Below, one piece after another: positions 33,028 to 46,146 of a stretch of 64,000 nucleotides of DNA. The notes under the pieces are model-generated. The model was not told the origin of the DNA. It saw only the letters and a program-made list of their open reading frames with translations, and did no database searches. The stretch is from the NCBI GenBank assembly GCA_018806985.1, contig JADANN010000401.1, forward strand, positions 558,001-622,000, given 5' to 3'. This stretch comes from Angiostrongylus vasorum. Lineage: Eukaryota > Nematoda > Chromadorea > Rhabditida > Metastrongylidae. Both the position numbers and the translations under genes were made by a program. Every line of letters starts with the position of its first letter. Within the stretch, counting starts at the first letter, position 1.

Positions 33028-33305
33028 ATACGGCGTTAATCAACATCCTAGTGATTGATGCGCCATGCATCAGAACTCCATTCATAGCATCGTAGAGGTG
33101 ACTGAATGCAAATCTGGTTTGCATTTTTACCTTACGCTGACTAACCGATGTATAAAGTCAGTTCTTTGCTTTACCAAGAAGGTTTAGTACCAATTTGACA
33201 ACCCCGAAAGGATGGTGGGCGTGATTTTCTCCGAGCGCGGGGGTCGAATCGGCGACCATATGTGTACTGAAGGGCATCTCTACCCAGTGCGCTGCGCGCG
33301 ACTCA
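33028..33305 (-). mobile_element. Family A SINE, diverged
   Basis: From AACAATACGGCGTTAATC to the GTGCGCTGCGCGCGACTC head. Several insertions; no target duplication found. Confidence 0.65.
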
Positions 33306-34017
33306 TATTTGAAGAGATCATACAGCGAGATCGGGGGTATTAGACTTACAACAAATCGCTAAAGTTTTTTCTCACTAGTGATTTTTTGTAAGCTTTGGTA
33401 TTTGCTTGAGTGAACTAATTCATTTCTTATCATAAACTTTTTATAAGTTCCCAACCATTTTCGTACGTAAAAAAAACTGCCACATAAGGAACGTTTTAGT
33501 GCTATTAAGTGATATAGATATCAAACGTTTTCAAGTGATTTATGATGCTTCTTAGAACGTCCACATCAAACCTCCAAGTCTCTAGAACAATGGAGATCTA
33601 GTGACGGATTGCGTGCAACAGAACAAAAGATCTTTCCCGTGTTGTCGTAATACACAGCATACATGGTCTTTGGTTTGTCAAATGTTAATCAATATCTAAA
33701 AAACCTCGAATCGTCAAGATTTAATGATGGATTACAAGTATTAAGTGAAGTTGTTTCTCTAACTTGTCATAACAAAAAGCTGGATGTAGCTTATCCTAGA
33801 CCTGTGTTATCGAAATGAGTCTATGAATCCAAACCTCTGATCTGACAAGTCGACAGTTAATCTTCGAGCTGCTAGAACTTACGTGAGCCATTTTGCTTCA
33901 CTGAGTTTAAGACTAGCGTACTTGTAAGTCACTTAACTTGAAATTTTAAGTGTAATCTCTAGTCTTTGAAATACTGTTCACGTATAGTGCAGTCAGTTTT
34001 ATAACTGCCTATTCTTT
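33306..34017. other. Non-coding stretch
   Basis: Nothing recognised. Confidence 0.45.
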
Positions 34018-34290
34018 TTTCATGGCAGGGTACGATGTGAAGTATAACCACAATGATGGTGAAATATTTGCAAACTACGGACCGCAGATATCTACGGTAG
34101 GAATCGAACACATTGCTACCCTTTCTGGGGACTATAGGTTAAAACACTGCTGAGAGAAGGGTGGAACAGAGAACCACCATGGGGTGGTGGTGAACACGTT
34201 AGCACCTGGAATGAGGAGTAGTGGGTTCGATCACCACCGCAGACAGTGTGGCACTGAGTTTGCAATTGTCTCAGCATCACTGTGGTCACA
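34018..34290. mobile_element. Family B repeat, inverted composite
   Basis: The left arm (GGCAGGGTACGATG through CCCTTTCTGGGG) is minus-oriented. The right arm (GGTGGTGGTGAACACGTTAG through TCAGCATCACTGTGG) is plus-oriented. The arms meet near 34140-34165. Confidence 0.65.
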
Positions 34291-35699
34291 CCGATCACGT
34301 ACTTTTGACGTTAATGTTTAGTTTGTTAGTGATACATCAGTTATTTTTGCAATGCCCCAAGAACCACATCCACTAATCTATGTGGGTTCGGGTTCGTTGT
34401 CCAATAAGAGGTAGACTTCTCAGTTTTATTGGGCTAATTTTGTTGATTTCTTCATAATACTGTTCTGCTACAGGGAAGAATTACACGCAGTGCGCTGTAG
34501 GGTATGATTGTACAGAATCCATCCACTAATAGTGGACTATCTTGTTCCCAAACATTCAACGTAACTTGTTTGATACAGGTTTAGCGTGGGAAATTGATTT
34601 TGCGCTTCCATTACGCTAAACGATTTCGATTGTCAATAGAAACGCATAAGTGTTCCTTCGATTAATGTTGTACATAGTTGTCAAGCTTCGTTTTGCTTCT
34701 TTATTGAATTTCTAAACTATTGAGGAGGTGCCTGGTTCAGAACTTCTACACACTTATTTCTTCCACACGTTTGCGTACCGTTGCACATGGGTGGATCTGC
34801 TTCAACTAACATTTTCGTTATAGTCATCTTTATGACAACCGTCTTACCGGACCCATATCATCTTCATGGCCTTCGTCTCCAACAATACTTTCGAAACAAA
34901 CGTTACATATCGCATTCGTAAGACGTACTCTAGTTGAAGTGAACTTCTCCTAGACTTCTTACCTCTACATCGTTTTATCCGTTTTAAGTACAATATTTTT
35001 CCATATTGTTTTTATCCTTCCTCAATTCTTCACATCTCTCTATTTTTGCCCTTTAACATGCAAAATTAAGTAAAATGTAAGTAACTGACCATTAATTAAG
35101 TAAGTAGGAGTTTAAGGTGATTTGTAGCATGAACTCAGTGGTAATAAGATTTTGAAGAGGAGAGCTGGAGCTTGAAAATGGAGAACGTCATATTCTGAGT
35201 TCTCTGATGTTACTTCAATAGTCACTGACCATACTATTATGTTGATTGTTATTTAATGATTCAAAAAACCTCTAAAGGTAAACTGCTGTTCTGGTGGCTA
35301 AAAAAATTCTATTACCAGATGATTTGCTAGGAAAAAAAATACTAGAATAGCATTCCAGCTAGCTCCGCCTTCTTGCGATTTCCACAGAAATGATTCGCTG
35401 GAATAAAAACTGCTTTTTGAATTTTAAAATGTTGTCGTAAATTGAGGCGGCACGTGTAGTCCAACGCCGAGTGCTTGATCTTTTTATCCTTGTCGTAAAT
35501 TGTAACTCTTTCAAAGCAAGCGATGGAAATTCTTTACACTACTGTAAGTTTAGGAGCACCGTGTTGCAGAAACTGACGAAGGTTTGTTCGCTTTATCGAA
35601 TGTACTATCGAGTTTCCTTAATAATGAAGCTGTTGATCGAACTTAATTTCACAAAACACCGTGCCGTAAAAATTGTAGTAGACAGAAAAATAAAAAGGT
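34291..35699. other. Non-coding stretch
   Basis: No exon or element supported. At 35670-35702 there is a GTAGTAGACAGAAAAATAAAAAGG segment like the outer end of family B, just before the copy at 35722. Confidence 0.4.
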
Positions 35700-35721
35700 A
35701 AACATTGTGGTTCTAACTTCA

Positions 35722-36020
35722 GCCTCAGCTTAACTGGGTTCAATCCCCATGTGAGCTCTGCAGATCACTTCCATTGACGGTTGATTGCTGATGGCACTGG
35801 TAGATAGAAAAACTAGCTGGGAGACAGGCGAAACGAAAGACCCGCATGGTATGGTGGTGAGCGCGTTAACGTCCCGAAAGGGTAATAGCGCGTTCGCTTC
35901 CCACCGCAGACACCTGTGGTCCAGAGTTTTGGAAATATCTCAGCATCGTTGTGGTTGTATTTCGCATGATACCCTGCCTTAAAAAATTGCAGTAGGCAGA
36001 AAATAAAAAGGTAAAAATTA
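35722..36020 (+). mobile_element. Family B repeat, near-complete
   Basis: Starts CTCAGCTTAACTGGGTTCAA (box B-like GGGTTCAATCCCC). It contains CATGGTATGGTGGTGAGCGC (box A-like) and GCGCGTTCGCTTCCCACC (second box B-like), and ends in AGCATCGTTGTGGTTGTATT and GCAGTAGGCAGAAAATAAAA. It is one of the clearest monomers, so it serves as the reference here. Confidence 0.75.
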
Positions 36021-37487
36021 CTTAAATCATTCAAAAATTCTCGCCTGCAAAATATCTTATGATCAGCAATGAAGAGTTGGGAATGATAAAGGAGATCGGC
36101 TAATTTAGTGAGAGGCGTTACCGTATTTTGCCTAGCATTCATATATTCTCTCAAGCAAAGAGTGGATTTTGTCTGTGTAGTAGCGCAATGAGTATAACAT
36201 TAATGAGTTAATTAGAATTTAAACAAGAAGAAAAAAAATTCGTGTCTTGAGACATCGCAACAATATGCATTTTTTTCCAGTGGCCTGCGTACTATTTAGA
36301 AAAAGTACGCTTTGATTTAATCCTTTCATACCTTTTGTACCGTCTGGTTAGTCCTTGTCCGCCCAGCAGAGATGTTATTCCCAGCGTGATACATGAAAGC
36401 GTATTTTCTACTGATCCGAGTTCTCAAAGGACGATAGCGGGTACGAGTTTTTTGCCTCTGTATGTGTCCATGGTATTTTGTAGTTTATTCTCTAGATAGA
36501 GTAACACAGAAAGCTCGTGTTCATGAGGACAGGGCGGAGGTGATCCTACACTGAAGGTCATTTTGCACCGTACGCATTGCGTTATGTGCATAGTGCGCGC
36601 TGTGAAAAATTTTTTTCACAGTGCTACTAGCATTGAAAACTGATCTTACTCGCGATTTTGTCAAGTGGTGTATGACGGAGAATTAGATGGTGGGTAAATC
36701 GGTATACGAAGAAATTATTCTAGTAAGTGAATGACCACAGTAATTGAGTATCTGCGTTACACCAAAAACTGCCAATGATACTTCAGCTCAGGTATTCTAT
36801 AGCTATTAGCCACAACTATGCACCTTTTCCAGTGGTTCTCTTGCTATCGGATCTTCGTGGGTGTCGAATAACGATATGCATCAGTAGTCCACGCAACTAG
36901 CAGGGTCTTCTAATCTAAAAAAGAGTTCGAGGCTTCCGTCCGAATGCTCAGGCTATCCTAACAACAATGCAAACATTGATTAGTAACTGTTAATGACGTA
37001 GGAAAACGTCAGCGCAGCCTTCCCAAGCACATGGATCGAGAATCTTGACTAACTATCAAATTCCCAGTCATATGGAAATGTACTGAGAGCTTCAAGATTT
37101 TTCGTGAATTTCGAAGACGAGTCACCCAATTAAGTGTTCAAGTGTCAGTCGCAGTGTAGAGTACTCTTTGCTTAACACACAAACCATCCCGCCTGAAGCG
37201 ATATTATCGGAAGGTCCTCTGCTTTGACTCATCACATTGTTATGTTTTGTTCAAGCTCTTGAGGTAAATTACTGTATCCGATACGCTACTGGCCCAATTG
37301 AAAATTCTCAGAATCAGATCAGACTTTCCACAGTTCTACGAAGATTGCGAGGCAAATGTCACGAAGGTTAGAGCATGTGAGTAGCTAAAGAAAGAGATGG
37401 TGTGTAATACCATTCGGAAGGATGAAAGAGGTGTATAATCTCTATGACATTCAGCTAGCGGGACGTCCCACAACTGAGACGGCCATG
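36021..37487. other. Non-coding stretch
   Basis: No gene seen. A perfect 11-bp-armed hairpin, CTGTGAAAAA/TTTTTTCACAG, lies at about 36600-36622. Confidence 0.4.
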
Positions 37488-37751
37488 AAAAAGGATAAAG
37501 GATAAAGCTGTCGGCGTTTATCTATTCCTCAGAGATGAGCTATGCATTCGACTTCATCAAGTATCGTTAGAGGCGATTAAGTGCATATCTGGCCTATACA
37601 TTGACTCATAGTGGCCTACCAATGTGTCGAGCCAGTGCTGCCATACTCCTAATTCGTAGACACCAGAGGGATGGAAAGCTTGGTCAGCCTGTGGTGAGGA
37701 ATTGAATCCATGTGCGTGGTACGGTATCTCTAACCACAGCGCATCCTGAGA
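37488..37751 (-). mobile_element. Family A SINE with near-perfect target duplication
   Basis: GACGGCCATG (37478-37487) and GACGACCATG (37752-37761) flank it, with one mismatch. About 20 bp is missing around the ACCAGACTTGTCTGG block. Confidence 0.8.
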
Positions 37752-39195
37752 GACGACCATGTTGTCAATTACAACGTACTCAGGAATACTCCCATCTTAC
37801 GGAGTTACCGAAGAATCTATATATATGGAGTAAATTTGAAGATTCAGTTCCTTAAATTATATAGTGGTCTTTAGCATTGTTGTTTAGTAATTTACCCGGA
37901 ACTTACGTGCTTTTAAGGCGCCCTGGGTGAGTTTTCCTTTCCATTTGCCGCTACATTGATTGAGGGATCTTCGTCAAAAGGAAAAAAACACTTTTCGTCA
38001 AACGACGTGGAGAAGATAATTTACGAATTGCTTGCAGGACACATAATCCTTTCCAATGTAATTATCGCAGATTGAAGAATATTTGATTATTCAATCATGT
38101 AATAGATTGGTTAGCAGTCAGTATTAGAATATTCTATGACGTAGTAATTTAGAATGCGTTTGGATCACATAGGCTTGAGAGGCAGGTTCACCTCTGGCTC
38201 GATGATTTGTCGTACTTCATCCTTGTCATAACTAGTCATGCTAGAGTGTTCTTAGGTCCTCACCATGGGTAGTCGCCGGGTTTTCTCGATCAAAATTGTT
38301 TTCCCGCCTTTTGACCGAAATTCTTCCTGCAACTTCCGCAATTAGTCTCGAGAACGATGCAGCAAGCGCAACGACTACTTAGACATTTTAAGGGCCAATC
38401 TTTACGAAGAACAGCGCGAATTTCAACACATTCTTTCCATGTTGCTGGCTCGCTAAGATGTAGAGTGCCAAGCAACCTGTGCTGAAAGTTCTCAGAGCGC
38501 TGCAGATGCACTCTGTCAAACCCTTATGGACAGGAGTGACGCTTATAATTTTGATGAGATCGATTCCAGGATGACAGCACTGCAACCATTAATACTAATC
38601 CTTCACTGGGCTTTTTAGATGGAAATGTTGACCCTCTTCTGAGCTTGGATAACCTTATTGGCTGGAGGAACCACTAGTGTTTATGGCAGTCCCATATTCC
38701 GGAGCATCGTCGGCCAGATGATGAGGTTGTGAAGGGAAACGTGAGGAAATTGAGATCTGAGAGACGAAAACGAGTGAAAAGCAAATAAGTTGGTAAAAAT
38801 TAGAAATTTATAATACGTTTAGCCATCGTACAATATTACGATAATCGTGGACTGGATGGCTTTGGGCTGAGTCTGACTGATAATCGATGAATTGTCGACT
38901 GGTCGACTGGTCGACTGGTCGATCAACTGACTTTATGCCATAAATGTAGGTCGGCTGATAGGTTGGTCAGAAATCCGACAAGAGTAGAGTTTCTATGGTC
39001 GAAATTTTCGCACATCAGCCATTGTTGGCTATCATGAATTTCGATCTATAACTACATGACGTTCATATGAACTGGACTATCCACAAATCACGAGAAACAG
39101 AGGGATAAATGATAAAAAACAGGTGACGAATGTAACAAAAGTAGACACTGATTGTCCATACCGAGCTTAAATAAAAGTTGGTTTACAAAGGAAGA
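37752..39195. other. Unassigned stretch with a short minisatellite
   Basis: TCGACTGG is repeated about three times at 38895-38923. The minus-strand open frame 38290-38511 is cysteine-rich near its end (SSRCACCIVLETNCGSC) and looks somewhat coding, but has no recognised domain or splice support. Confidence 0.35.
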
Positions 39196-39413
39196 TAGAG
39201 CGTTAGGCTTTGATCAATACCTTAGGGGTGTTCAAAGCATTCGGCTCCATTAAGGAAACATAGAGGTAACTCAATGCATATTTGGCAATGACTTGCGGTG
39301 ACCTGCCGATGTAATGGGTTCCTCTAAACAATTGTAGCGCCAATTTACACATCTTATAAGGACGAAGAGCTTGTTGTGCTATGTTATGCGATTGAACCAA
39401 CGACCATGTGTAC
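39196..39413 (-). mobile_element. Family A SINE running into a microsatellite
   Basis: Tail and body are present. The head breaks off at CCAACGACCATGTGTACATA, where the CATA array begins. Confidence 0.7.
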
Positions 39414-39472
39414 ATACATACATACATACATACATACATACACACATACATACATACATGCATACATACATG

Positions 39473-39512
<40 letters not shown>
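39410..39512. repeat. CATA/TA compound microsatellite
   Basis: ACATACATAC repeats from 39411, with a few CACA and TGCA variants, then an uninterrupted TA run at about 39478-39504. Confidence 0.95.
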
Positions 39513-39516
<4 letters not shown>

Positions 39517-40394
39517 CATTGTAAGGTGCTTCTAAGAATTACGCTGTATAAGTACAAACTATTTTGCTGCTTGAAAAGCGACATACATGGGACAAAGAAC
39601 TGAAAAACTCAAGTTTCGAAAGCCTCAAAATCGTGTCCTAAGCTTATTGATTTTTGCTCTAATCTTAATCTTGTTAACAAACACCATAAAACCAATACCT
39701 AGGTGTTGACAACAAATGCTGGTCTTCACAAACGACGAAATAAACTGCGACGTGCGATAAAACATTTTTTAAGAAATTCTTTAGTATCCAAGGACTTTCT
39801 AGAAGAGGATTCATTAATGGTGAGAATACGATAAAATTCGAAAACTGGATTTTAGAAAACTGGTTATCTCGTGAAAAGTAATGTAAATATAGCAATTGAT
39901 GAGACTTCTATAACTTCATAAAGTTGTGGGACATGAAGATGGGTAGTGAACTTGGCAAAGTGTTCTGGTGCGCAAAAAAACACTGATGGCAATCGCCAGT
40001 GAGCGCTTAGAATTTTTTCCGTAAAGAAATAAATCCTGACGAAACGGCCGACATTAGTGAAAATCGCAAATATTAGTACCATATGTCTTTGTCTCTTCGT
40101 CTCATTATCTCTGTAGAAAACAGAGTTTTCGCAGATTCCTAAGATCTGATGATGTTCCTAGCAATATTGACTTTGGTGGAACTCTTCTAGTTTCCCATAT
40201 AAAGTTTTTTTAAAATATAAAATGCTGTAGAAGTTAGTATTTCATTTCAGTACGTCAAAGCTGCAAATGTAAAGTTCAGTTCAATGCCGTTGGTGCCTGT
40301 TGCAGCAAACGGTAAAAATTCTTTGCCAAGTGTCTGAGGTTACTGAAATCGTGAATTATGTTGGCTTTTTTATTTTCTGGCTACTATAATTTTT
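39513..40394. other. Non-coding stretch
   Basis: Nothing recognised. Confidence 0.45.
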
Positions 40395-40740
40395 ACGGCA
40401 GGGTATTATGCGAAATATAACCACAAAAATGCTGCGATACTTGCAAAACTGCGGACCGCAGGTGTCTGCGGTGAGGGGAACGAACGCGCTATTACCCTTT
40501 CCGGTGTCTAACGCGTTCACCACCACACCATGCGGGGTCCTTCGTTTCGCCTGTCTCCCAGCTATTTCTATCGATCAATGCCATCAGGCATCATCCGTCA
40601 ACAGGATTGATCTGGGGATCCGCATGATGTGGTGGTGAAAGCGTTAGACACCGGAAAGGGTTATAACACGTTTATTTCCCCACCGCAGACACCTGCTGTC
40701 CGGAGTTTTGCAAATATTTCAGCATCTTCGTGATTGTTTT
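40395..40740. mobile_element. Family B repeat, inverted composite, well preserved
   Basis: The minus-oriented arm (GGCAGGGTATTATGCG to GATTGATCTGGGG, about 40397-40618) is nearly a whole monomer. The plus-oriented arm begins at CGCATGATGTGGTGGTG (40621) and runs to AGCATCTTCGTGATTG. Both outer ends are the same end of the family. Confidence 0.75.
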
Positions 40741-40899
40741 TTTATTTTTAGCAGAAATTTGCTCTCGTTAACAAATCTGGCTTGTTCGTAATAGGTAAGA
40801 AATCTCTATGCAGCAATTCTGCTTTAATCATAATCCGTAAACCTTAAGAGATGGGGGCCACGCCTCCGAATTCGTTGAGCATTGCGGAAGTGACATACA

Positions 40900-41041
40900 G
40901 TAACGTACGATGGCCTACGTTATCGTTTTTATTCTTCCAGGCTGGTAGTAACTTGTTGATCGTAGAGGGATGAAGGGTTTGGTTAATCCGGTGCATGGAA
41001 TCGACTCAACGAACATGTGCATTACGGAACACTTCTAACCA
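40900..41041 (-). mobile_element. Family A SINE, decayed head-side fragment
   Basis: CTTGTTGATCGTAGAGGGATG to GGAACACTTCTAACC matches the head half only. Confidence 0.5.
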
Positions 41042-41834
41042 AAAAAAGTCAACTTTACACTTCCATATAGATATTCAAAAGTCGAACTAACTTGTTAGTC
41101 TAGTGTTGCTCTGTAACAATCCAAATATCTTTGCTCAGATTTTATTGAAGCAAAACAATTTCTAATGGTTATTTTGTTAAGTAGTAACGAATTGAACAAT
41201 TTCCAAATTAATTCTACTCATTACTACTTTGTGAATACAGCTGTCCCAGTAGTTAGAGGTATCGTACACCCTTCACATAGTAGCTAGTTCCATCCCCAAC
41301 AATAACAAACCAAACCCGCAATCCCAGGTGCGTACACCAGTTGTTGCCATACTTTTCTAGAGTGAAACGACAAAAACAGTGAGTGCGTATATCCACCCAC
41401 TCACCTTTGCCTTGTTAAGATGGAGTTGAATGCGTGCGGAGTCGTTAAGAAGTGAATCAATACAAAAAGTTTCTACACCTTTTCCATAACTACTACCTAT
41501 TCTTGCCATTAATATCGCGATTCAGAGCATCTTCGTTCAAACAACTTCCATTCAACTATGCTCAAAACAAATTCCATTGCATTAACAAGTCACCCTTGCG
41601 TCTGTGGGTGAAGCATGTCAAATTTTTTAAACTAAGTTCTTTTGAAAGTACGACTGAAGCCATCTGTGCAATCGTATAGTAGTCATTAATAGTATGACAA
41701 CGTCCACAATGTCACCAACAGTGTACTACTTTGTCATCGCATCATATGAATATAAAATTAGACTTTAGTATCTAGAAAGGACGTTAAAAAAGTTGCTGAA
41801 AATCTTACAAAAAACGTTATAAAAACATTATTGG
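41042..41834. other. Non-coding stretch
   Basis: Nothing recognised. The 75-codon open frame at 41452 has no support. Confidence 0.45.
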
Positions 41835-42118
41835 GCGCATGTGGCGCAGTGGTTGGGAGGGCGCTCTGCAACACACAAGTGGAATCGATCCCCGCGCCCA
41901 CGGCCCACCAAGCTTTCCGCCACTTCGGGGTCGGGAAATTCGTACCAGACTTGTCTGGGAGGATAGGAGCACTGGCTCGATACATCGGTAGGTCACCGCG
42001 AGTCATTGTAAAGGCCAGATATGCATTCAATCGCCTCCAACGATGCTTAATGAAGTCGAATGCATGGCGCATCCCTCAGGGATTGATCAACTCCGAGAGC
42101 TTTATCCTTTATCCTTTA
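41835..42118 (+). mobile_element. Family A SINE, full length
   Basis: GGGCGCATGTGGCGCAGTGG head, all body blocks and a CTTTATCCTTTATCCTTT tail. One of the most intact copies. Confidence 0.88.
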
Positions 42119-42505
42119 ACAACTGCGCATTAAAAAATAATTAATAAAGCTGTACTAGCACCTGCAAATATTTTACTGGAATTTCTCAGAGTAATTCCGT
42201 TTTCCGTTTTCTCCAGTAGTAAGCCTTTGTCGATCTAACATACCTTCACTCATGCCGTCCGTCGTCGGTGAACAACAGAGTCTAAATAAATAGGAAAAAA
42301 GTACTCAAAATAGGATTCCACTGGGTGAGCGGATCCCTTCTCGAGTAAACATGGTCCCAATATTTATGTTATGTACCAGTATGGACCTCTATACGAATAC
42401 CAGTTTCCCATCCAATAGGAAGGGAAATACAACACATGCCTTTCATAAGTAATTCATTGCTCCAAACAAAATTACTGGCAGTAAAAAATAAAAAGTGAGG
42501 CATAA

Positions 42506-42774
42506 AAAGGATAGAGCTCTCGGCATTGATCAATTTCTGACGGATGCGTCATGCGCTCGACTTTCATTGAGCATCTCTAGATGTGACTGAATGCATATCT
42601 GGCCTTTACAATGACTCGCGGTTGCCTACCGATATATTGAGCCAGTGCGGCTATTCTCCTAGACAAGTTTGCGACGAATTTGTCGACCCTGGAGGCATGG
42701 AATTGAGCACTGGGACAGGGATCGAACCCATGTGTATTGCAAGGCGCCTCTAACCACTGCGCTACATGCGCCCA
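42506..42774 (-). mobile_element. Family A SINE, nearly full length
   Basis: From AAAAAGGATAGAGCTCTCGG to the CTGCGCTACATGCGCCC head. Lies 388 bp from the copy at 41835 in the opposite orientation. Confidence 0.8.
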
Positions 42775-43001
42775 AAGGCATATATTATTAAAAAAATAAG
42801 TAAAAACAATAGCAAACGCTATATGCACTGAAGACATATAGAATAACCATGTACATTTCATATTAATGCATATTATCAATCGAACAATTAATATTAGAAG
42901 TTTCTAGTTAATAATTCCCAGTTCTTCAATTTCACAGTTCACTCAGATTATTCGCCAAGCCAAAGATCTTGTACATAGTTTTCAGCATAACTAGATTTAT
43001 T

Positions 43002-43260
43002 TAGACCTCAGCTTAAACTGGGTTCAATGCCGATTTGGGCTCCCCAGATCAATCCCTTTTGACGGGTGATTGCTGGTGGCAAGAGATCGATAGAACTAGC
43101 TGAGAGACAGGCAAAACGAAGGACCCGCATGGTGTGGTGGTGAACGCGTTACTCCCCGGAAAGGACAATAGCGCGTTCGTTCCCCACCATAGACACCTGC
43201 GGTCCAGAGTTTTGCAAATATCTCAGCAACGTTGTGGTTGTATTTAGACAGAATGTCTGG
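43002..43260 (+). mobile_element. Family B repeat, near-complete monomer
   Basis: CTCAGCTTAAACTGGGTTCAA to TCAGCAACGTTGTGGTTGTA. Contains CATGGTGTGGTGGTGAACGC and GCGCGTTCGTTCCCCACC. Confidence 0.75.
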
Positions 43261-44867
43261 TTAGCTTCAGGGATAAATTTTGTTTACCTTTAACGATGAA
43301 AGCTTTCTAAATCTAGTACGCTACTAATATTTCCGATGACAGAAATTCTTAACTTAGTCTTCAATCCAGAAAAATCCAGAATCTTCTATCCGACATTTTA
43401 ACCGAATAGTAGCGATCTTTTTTAATTTTAGTTTTCTCACAAGAAGACGCTTCATAATGTTTTTTTTTGTGCTTTTTGTTCATCAAATACAGCGATAAGC
43501 TGAGTTCTACATCATTAGCAATTAGTTAAAGTGTGTACGCATCCAGAAATCCTTGAAAAAGTTGAAAGAAAGAGAAAAAAAGGAAACAAGCACAACATCC
43601 TCATAATATATTGGACTAGAATAGAATTATACTTACTTCAATGATTTTGAGTCAAGTTACTAGTTCAATATCGAGCTTAACGCGCGCCAACGTCACCTCA
43701 TTTGAAGTCATATGGTGTGAATAATGGACGCGTCGAAGTAATAACCAACATTTCCCAGCTCGGAGTAAACTTTATTAGAATAAATAGAACCCGTTAAGAT
43801 CTGCGGATCGACATGGTTCAATAATTTAAATAAAAATCATCGGAATCTGTTGGTCTTTTTTTGAACCGTAAGGATCTGAAGATCCCCACGGAACCTAATC
43901 AATTGAAATAAAAGCCATTAGGATCTGCAAAACCTCATCCATAGTGAAATTTGTTGATCGAAATAGAAGAAAGCTTAGAAGCTGCAGATTTTGGCCTACA
44001 GGATAAATATTCCTTATTCCACGAAAAATTCTGAATTTCAGATTTTCTAGTGTTCGCGAGGCGAAGTTCTTCACTCGTTTTTTACGTCAAGGTTCATATC
44101 TTGAACATGAGAGTCGTAGAACAAATGGGAATTCCACTATTTTTGGAGGTGGTAGTGTTCCCAAATGTGAGGTTTTTATTTTTAGCTACTGCGCTTGCTT
44201 TTTGAAGTCGAAACACTTGACGATCTTTTTCCCTTTCTTAGGGAAATGAGTTAAGGTTTAGACCTCAAAGCGTGCTTAAATGAAAGAATGTTTTAGAGGA
44301 ATTTTATAAAACACAAATAGAACTGTGTTTCTTCTCTAACTGTATAAGGTTCTGACCTCTTTCACGATTCTATAAGTGGAGAAATTATCATCTGTTGCAC
44401 AGCAGCTGCGAAAGGCCAGCTTCATCGCCAATGTGTCCATGTAACTTTTGTACTAATAAAAAACTTTTATCAGTTGATACTCAGTCCCTTAGCCAATAGA
44501 TATGCGTGGACTTCCAAAATCATTAAGTTTGTTTAATTTAATCGTGGTTAATTTTTTCTACAATTAGAAGTGGAAGAAAGAGTAACACAGTTGGCAAAAA
44601 GGAGGTGTAGTTCTTCGTGAATGACCAGTATTGCTACTAAATGGATTCCTAAACTTTCTATTCACCACAACGGTGTATCTGATGTTGTTCGTTGTCAAAA
44701 CAGACAGCTATCACTTGTCACCGGCAGACTCGTTTTTTTGTATTGTTGTTTAAATCATTGCTATCGATTAATCCATAGAAAAGAAAAGTTCATTAGAAGG
44801 TTCTAGACGATTATTTGAAAGGATTGCTATTTTTCTAGAGAAAAAGCTCTTCTTAGTTGAACTGGGA
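43261..44867. other. Non-coding stretch with a degenerate 70-bp repeat
   Basis: At about 43790-44010, segments with AAGGATCTG..GATC, then AATAAAA.CCATTAGGATCTG, recur two to three times at roughly 70-80 bp spacing with many differences. Nothing else is seen. Confidence 0.35.
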
Positions 44868-45010
44868 CGTGTTTAGAAAGAACAGTGGTTAGAGATGCGT
44901 TGCAATATAGACATAGTCCATCGGTTAATACTGCGCCTTCGCCCAATCGACCCCCAACCCATCCATGGTCCGTAAATTGGTATCAGAATTGTCGAAGAGA
45001 ACAAAACACT
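44868..45010 (+). mobile_element. Family A SINE, decayed head fragment
   Basis: AACAGTGGTTAGAGATGCG to ATTGGTATCAGAATTGTC is recognisable. The rest is absent. Confidence 0.5.
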
Positions 45011-46146
45011 GAATAGAGATGTGAATTGAACAAGCTAGAGCAAATCATTTTGTATGTTTTATATATTTATTTTCATCCATTTTATAGACCATCTCTGTGC
45101 TCAGTCATCACCTTTAACTTCTACTGGGTAACCACACAAGAATCGAGTGAACGTTTTTTCATTCTTTAGTTTCTTTTTGGGAAAAAAAAAGTGGAAAAGA
45201 ACTTACATAGTAGGCATGGCTGTAGTGTTTGCTAGAGTTGACTGAAATATGCAGATACTCTATAAGAAGGCCTTTTGTGATGTCAAAGGAAACACCTTAT
45301 AAAGGAATATGATCGGATTTGGTTCCAGAAGTTTTGAATAAAAACGTCGATGTGTGAAAACAGAAGGCACTGAGGGCGAGCTGCCAGCTTCTCGCTGTTG
45401 CCACGCCTCCTTCGAGTTCATCACAAGAGAATTTCTCTTAAGAAATGAGGCCGACTGCATTTGTATACTTTAAAAATTGTAAACAATAAATGCATTAGTC
45501 TGATAATTAGCGACTAACTAGCAGAAAAAAAGTTAATGGAAAGTTTTAAAGAAAAATTAATAATGGTTGATAAGCAGCTAACTAAGTGATAACTCTAATT
45601 GATAAGATTGATGTATTTCGCTGTTACAATTAGCGACATTAATGCTTCTAATCTAAATGTGATCAGTAAGTGGGTGGTCGTCATTGTTTGGACACCCCTA
45701 TATTTTCATATAAAATGATCCGTACATGCTTCCCTATTGATCGTATCCAGTCTTTTGTAAGGAAATCCCAACAAATCGATAAACGATCTAGCTATGTAGT
45801 ATACCTGGGACTGCAATATGACCAGCCAAACATTATCGTCGATTCAACAATTCTTATCACTTGGTTCAAAAGCAACGTAATAAGCTTTTCGACAGCACAA
45901 TGGATAGTTTTGACTCTTTTTTTCTTCAGTTTTGTCCGAAATAAAACTAGCGTTCAGTTACTGCCTTCGGCTTATAATTATCACTTGTCAGTTCAGCAAA
46001 AGAACTTTTATGCGTACGTTGATAAGTTGCTGAAGAAAAAAAGTGTCACTGAGCCCACACAAGAAGGATTTTTCCGTCTGGCACGTCTCCTAATAATTCT
46101 CACGACCGAATTTCTATTGATCTTGGCGTTGATGGTATAATTTTTT
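45011..46146. other. Unassigned stretch with a 156-codon open frame
   Basis: The plus-strand frame 45670-46140 is the longest here. It is rich in hydrophobic and aromatic residues and matches no domain I know. It ends 6 bp before the inverted-repeat element at 46147, so it may be part of the same mobile unit, but this is speculation. Confidence 0.3.

Noticed and set aside
34116..34298. Short tandem or direct repeats suggestive of a CRISPR array
   Set aside because: The repeats are inverted arms of a dispersed element, not regularly spaced direct repeats; the DNA is eukaryotic.
39203..39584. Proteins with repeated VCMY or IYIY residues
   Set aside because: Translations of the CATA/TA microsatellite.
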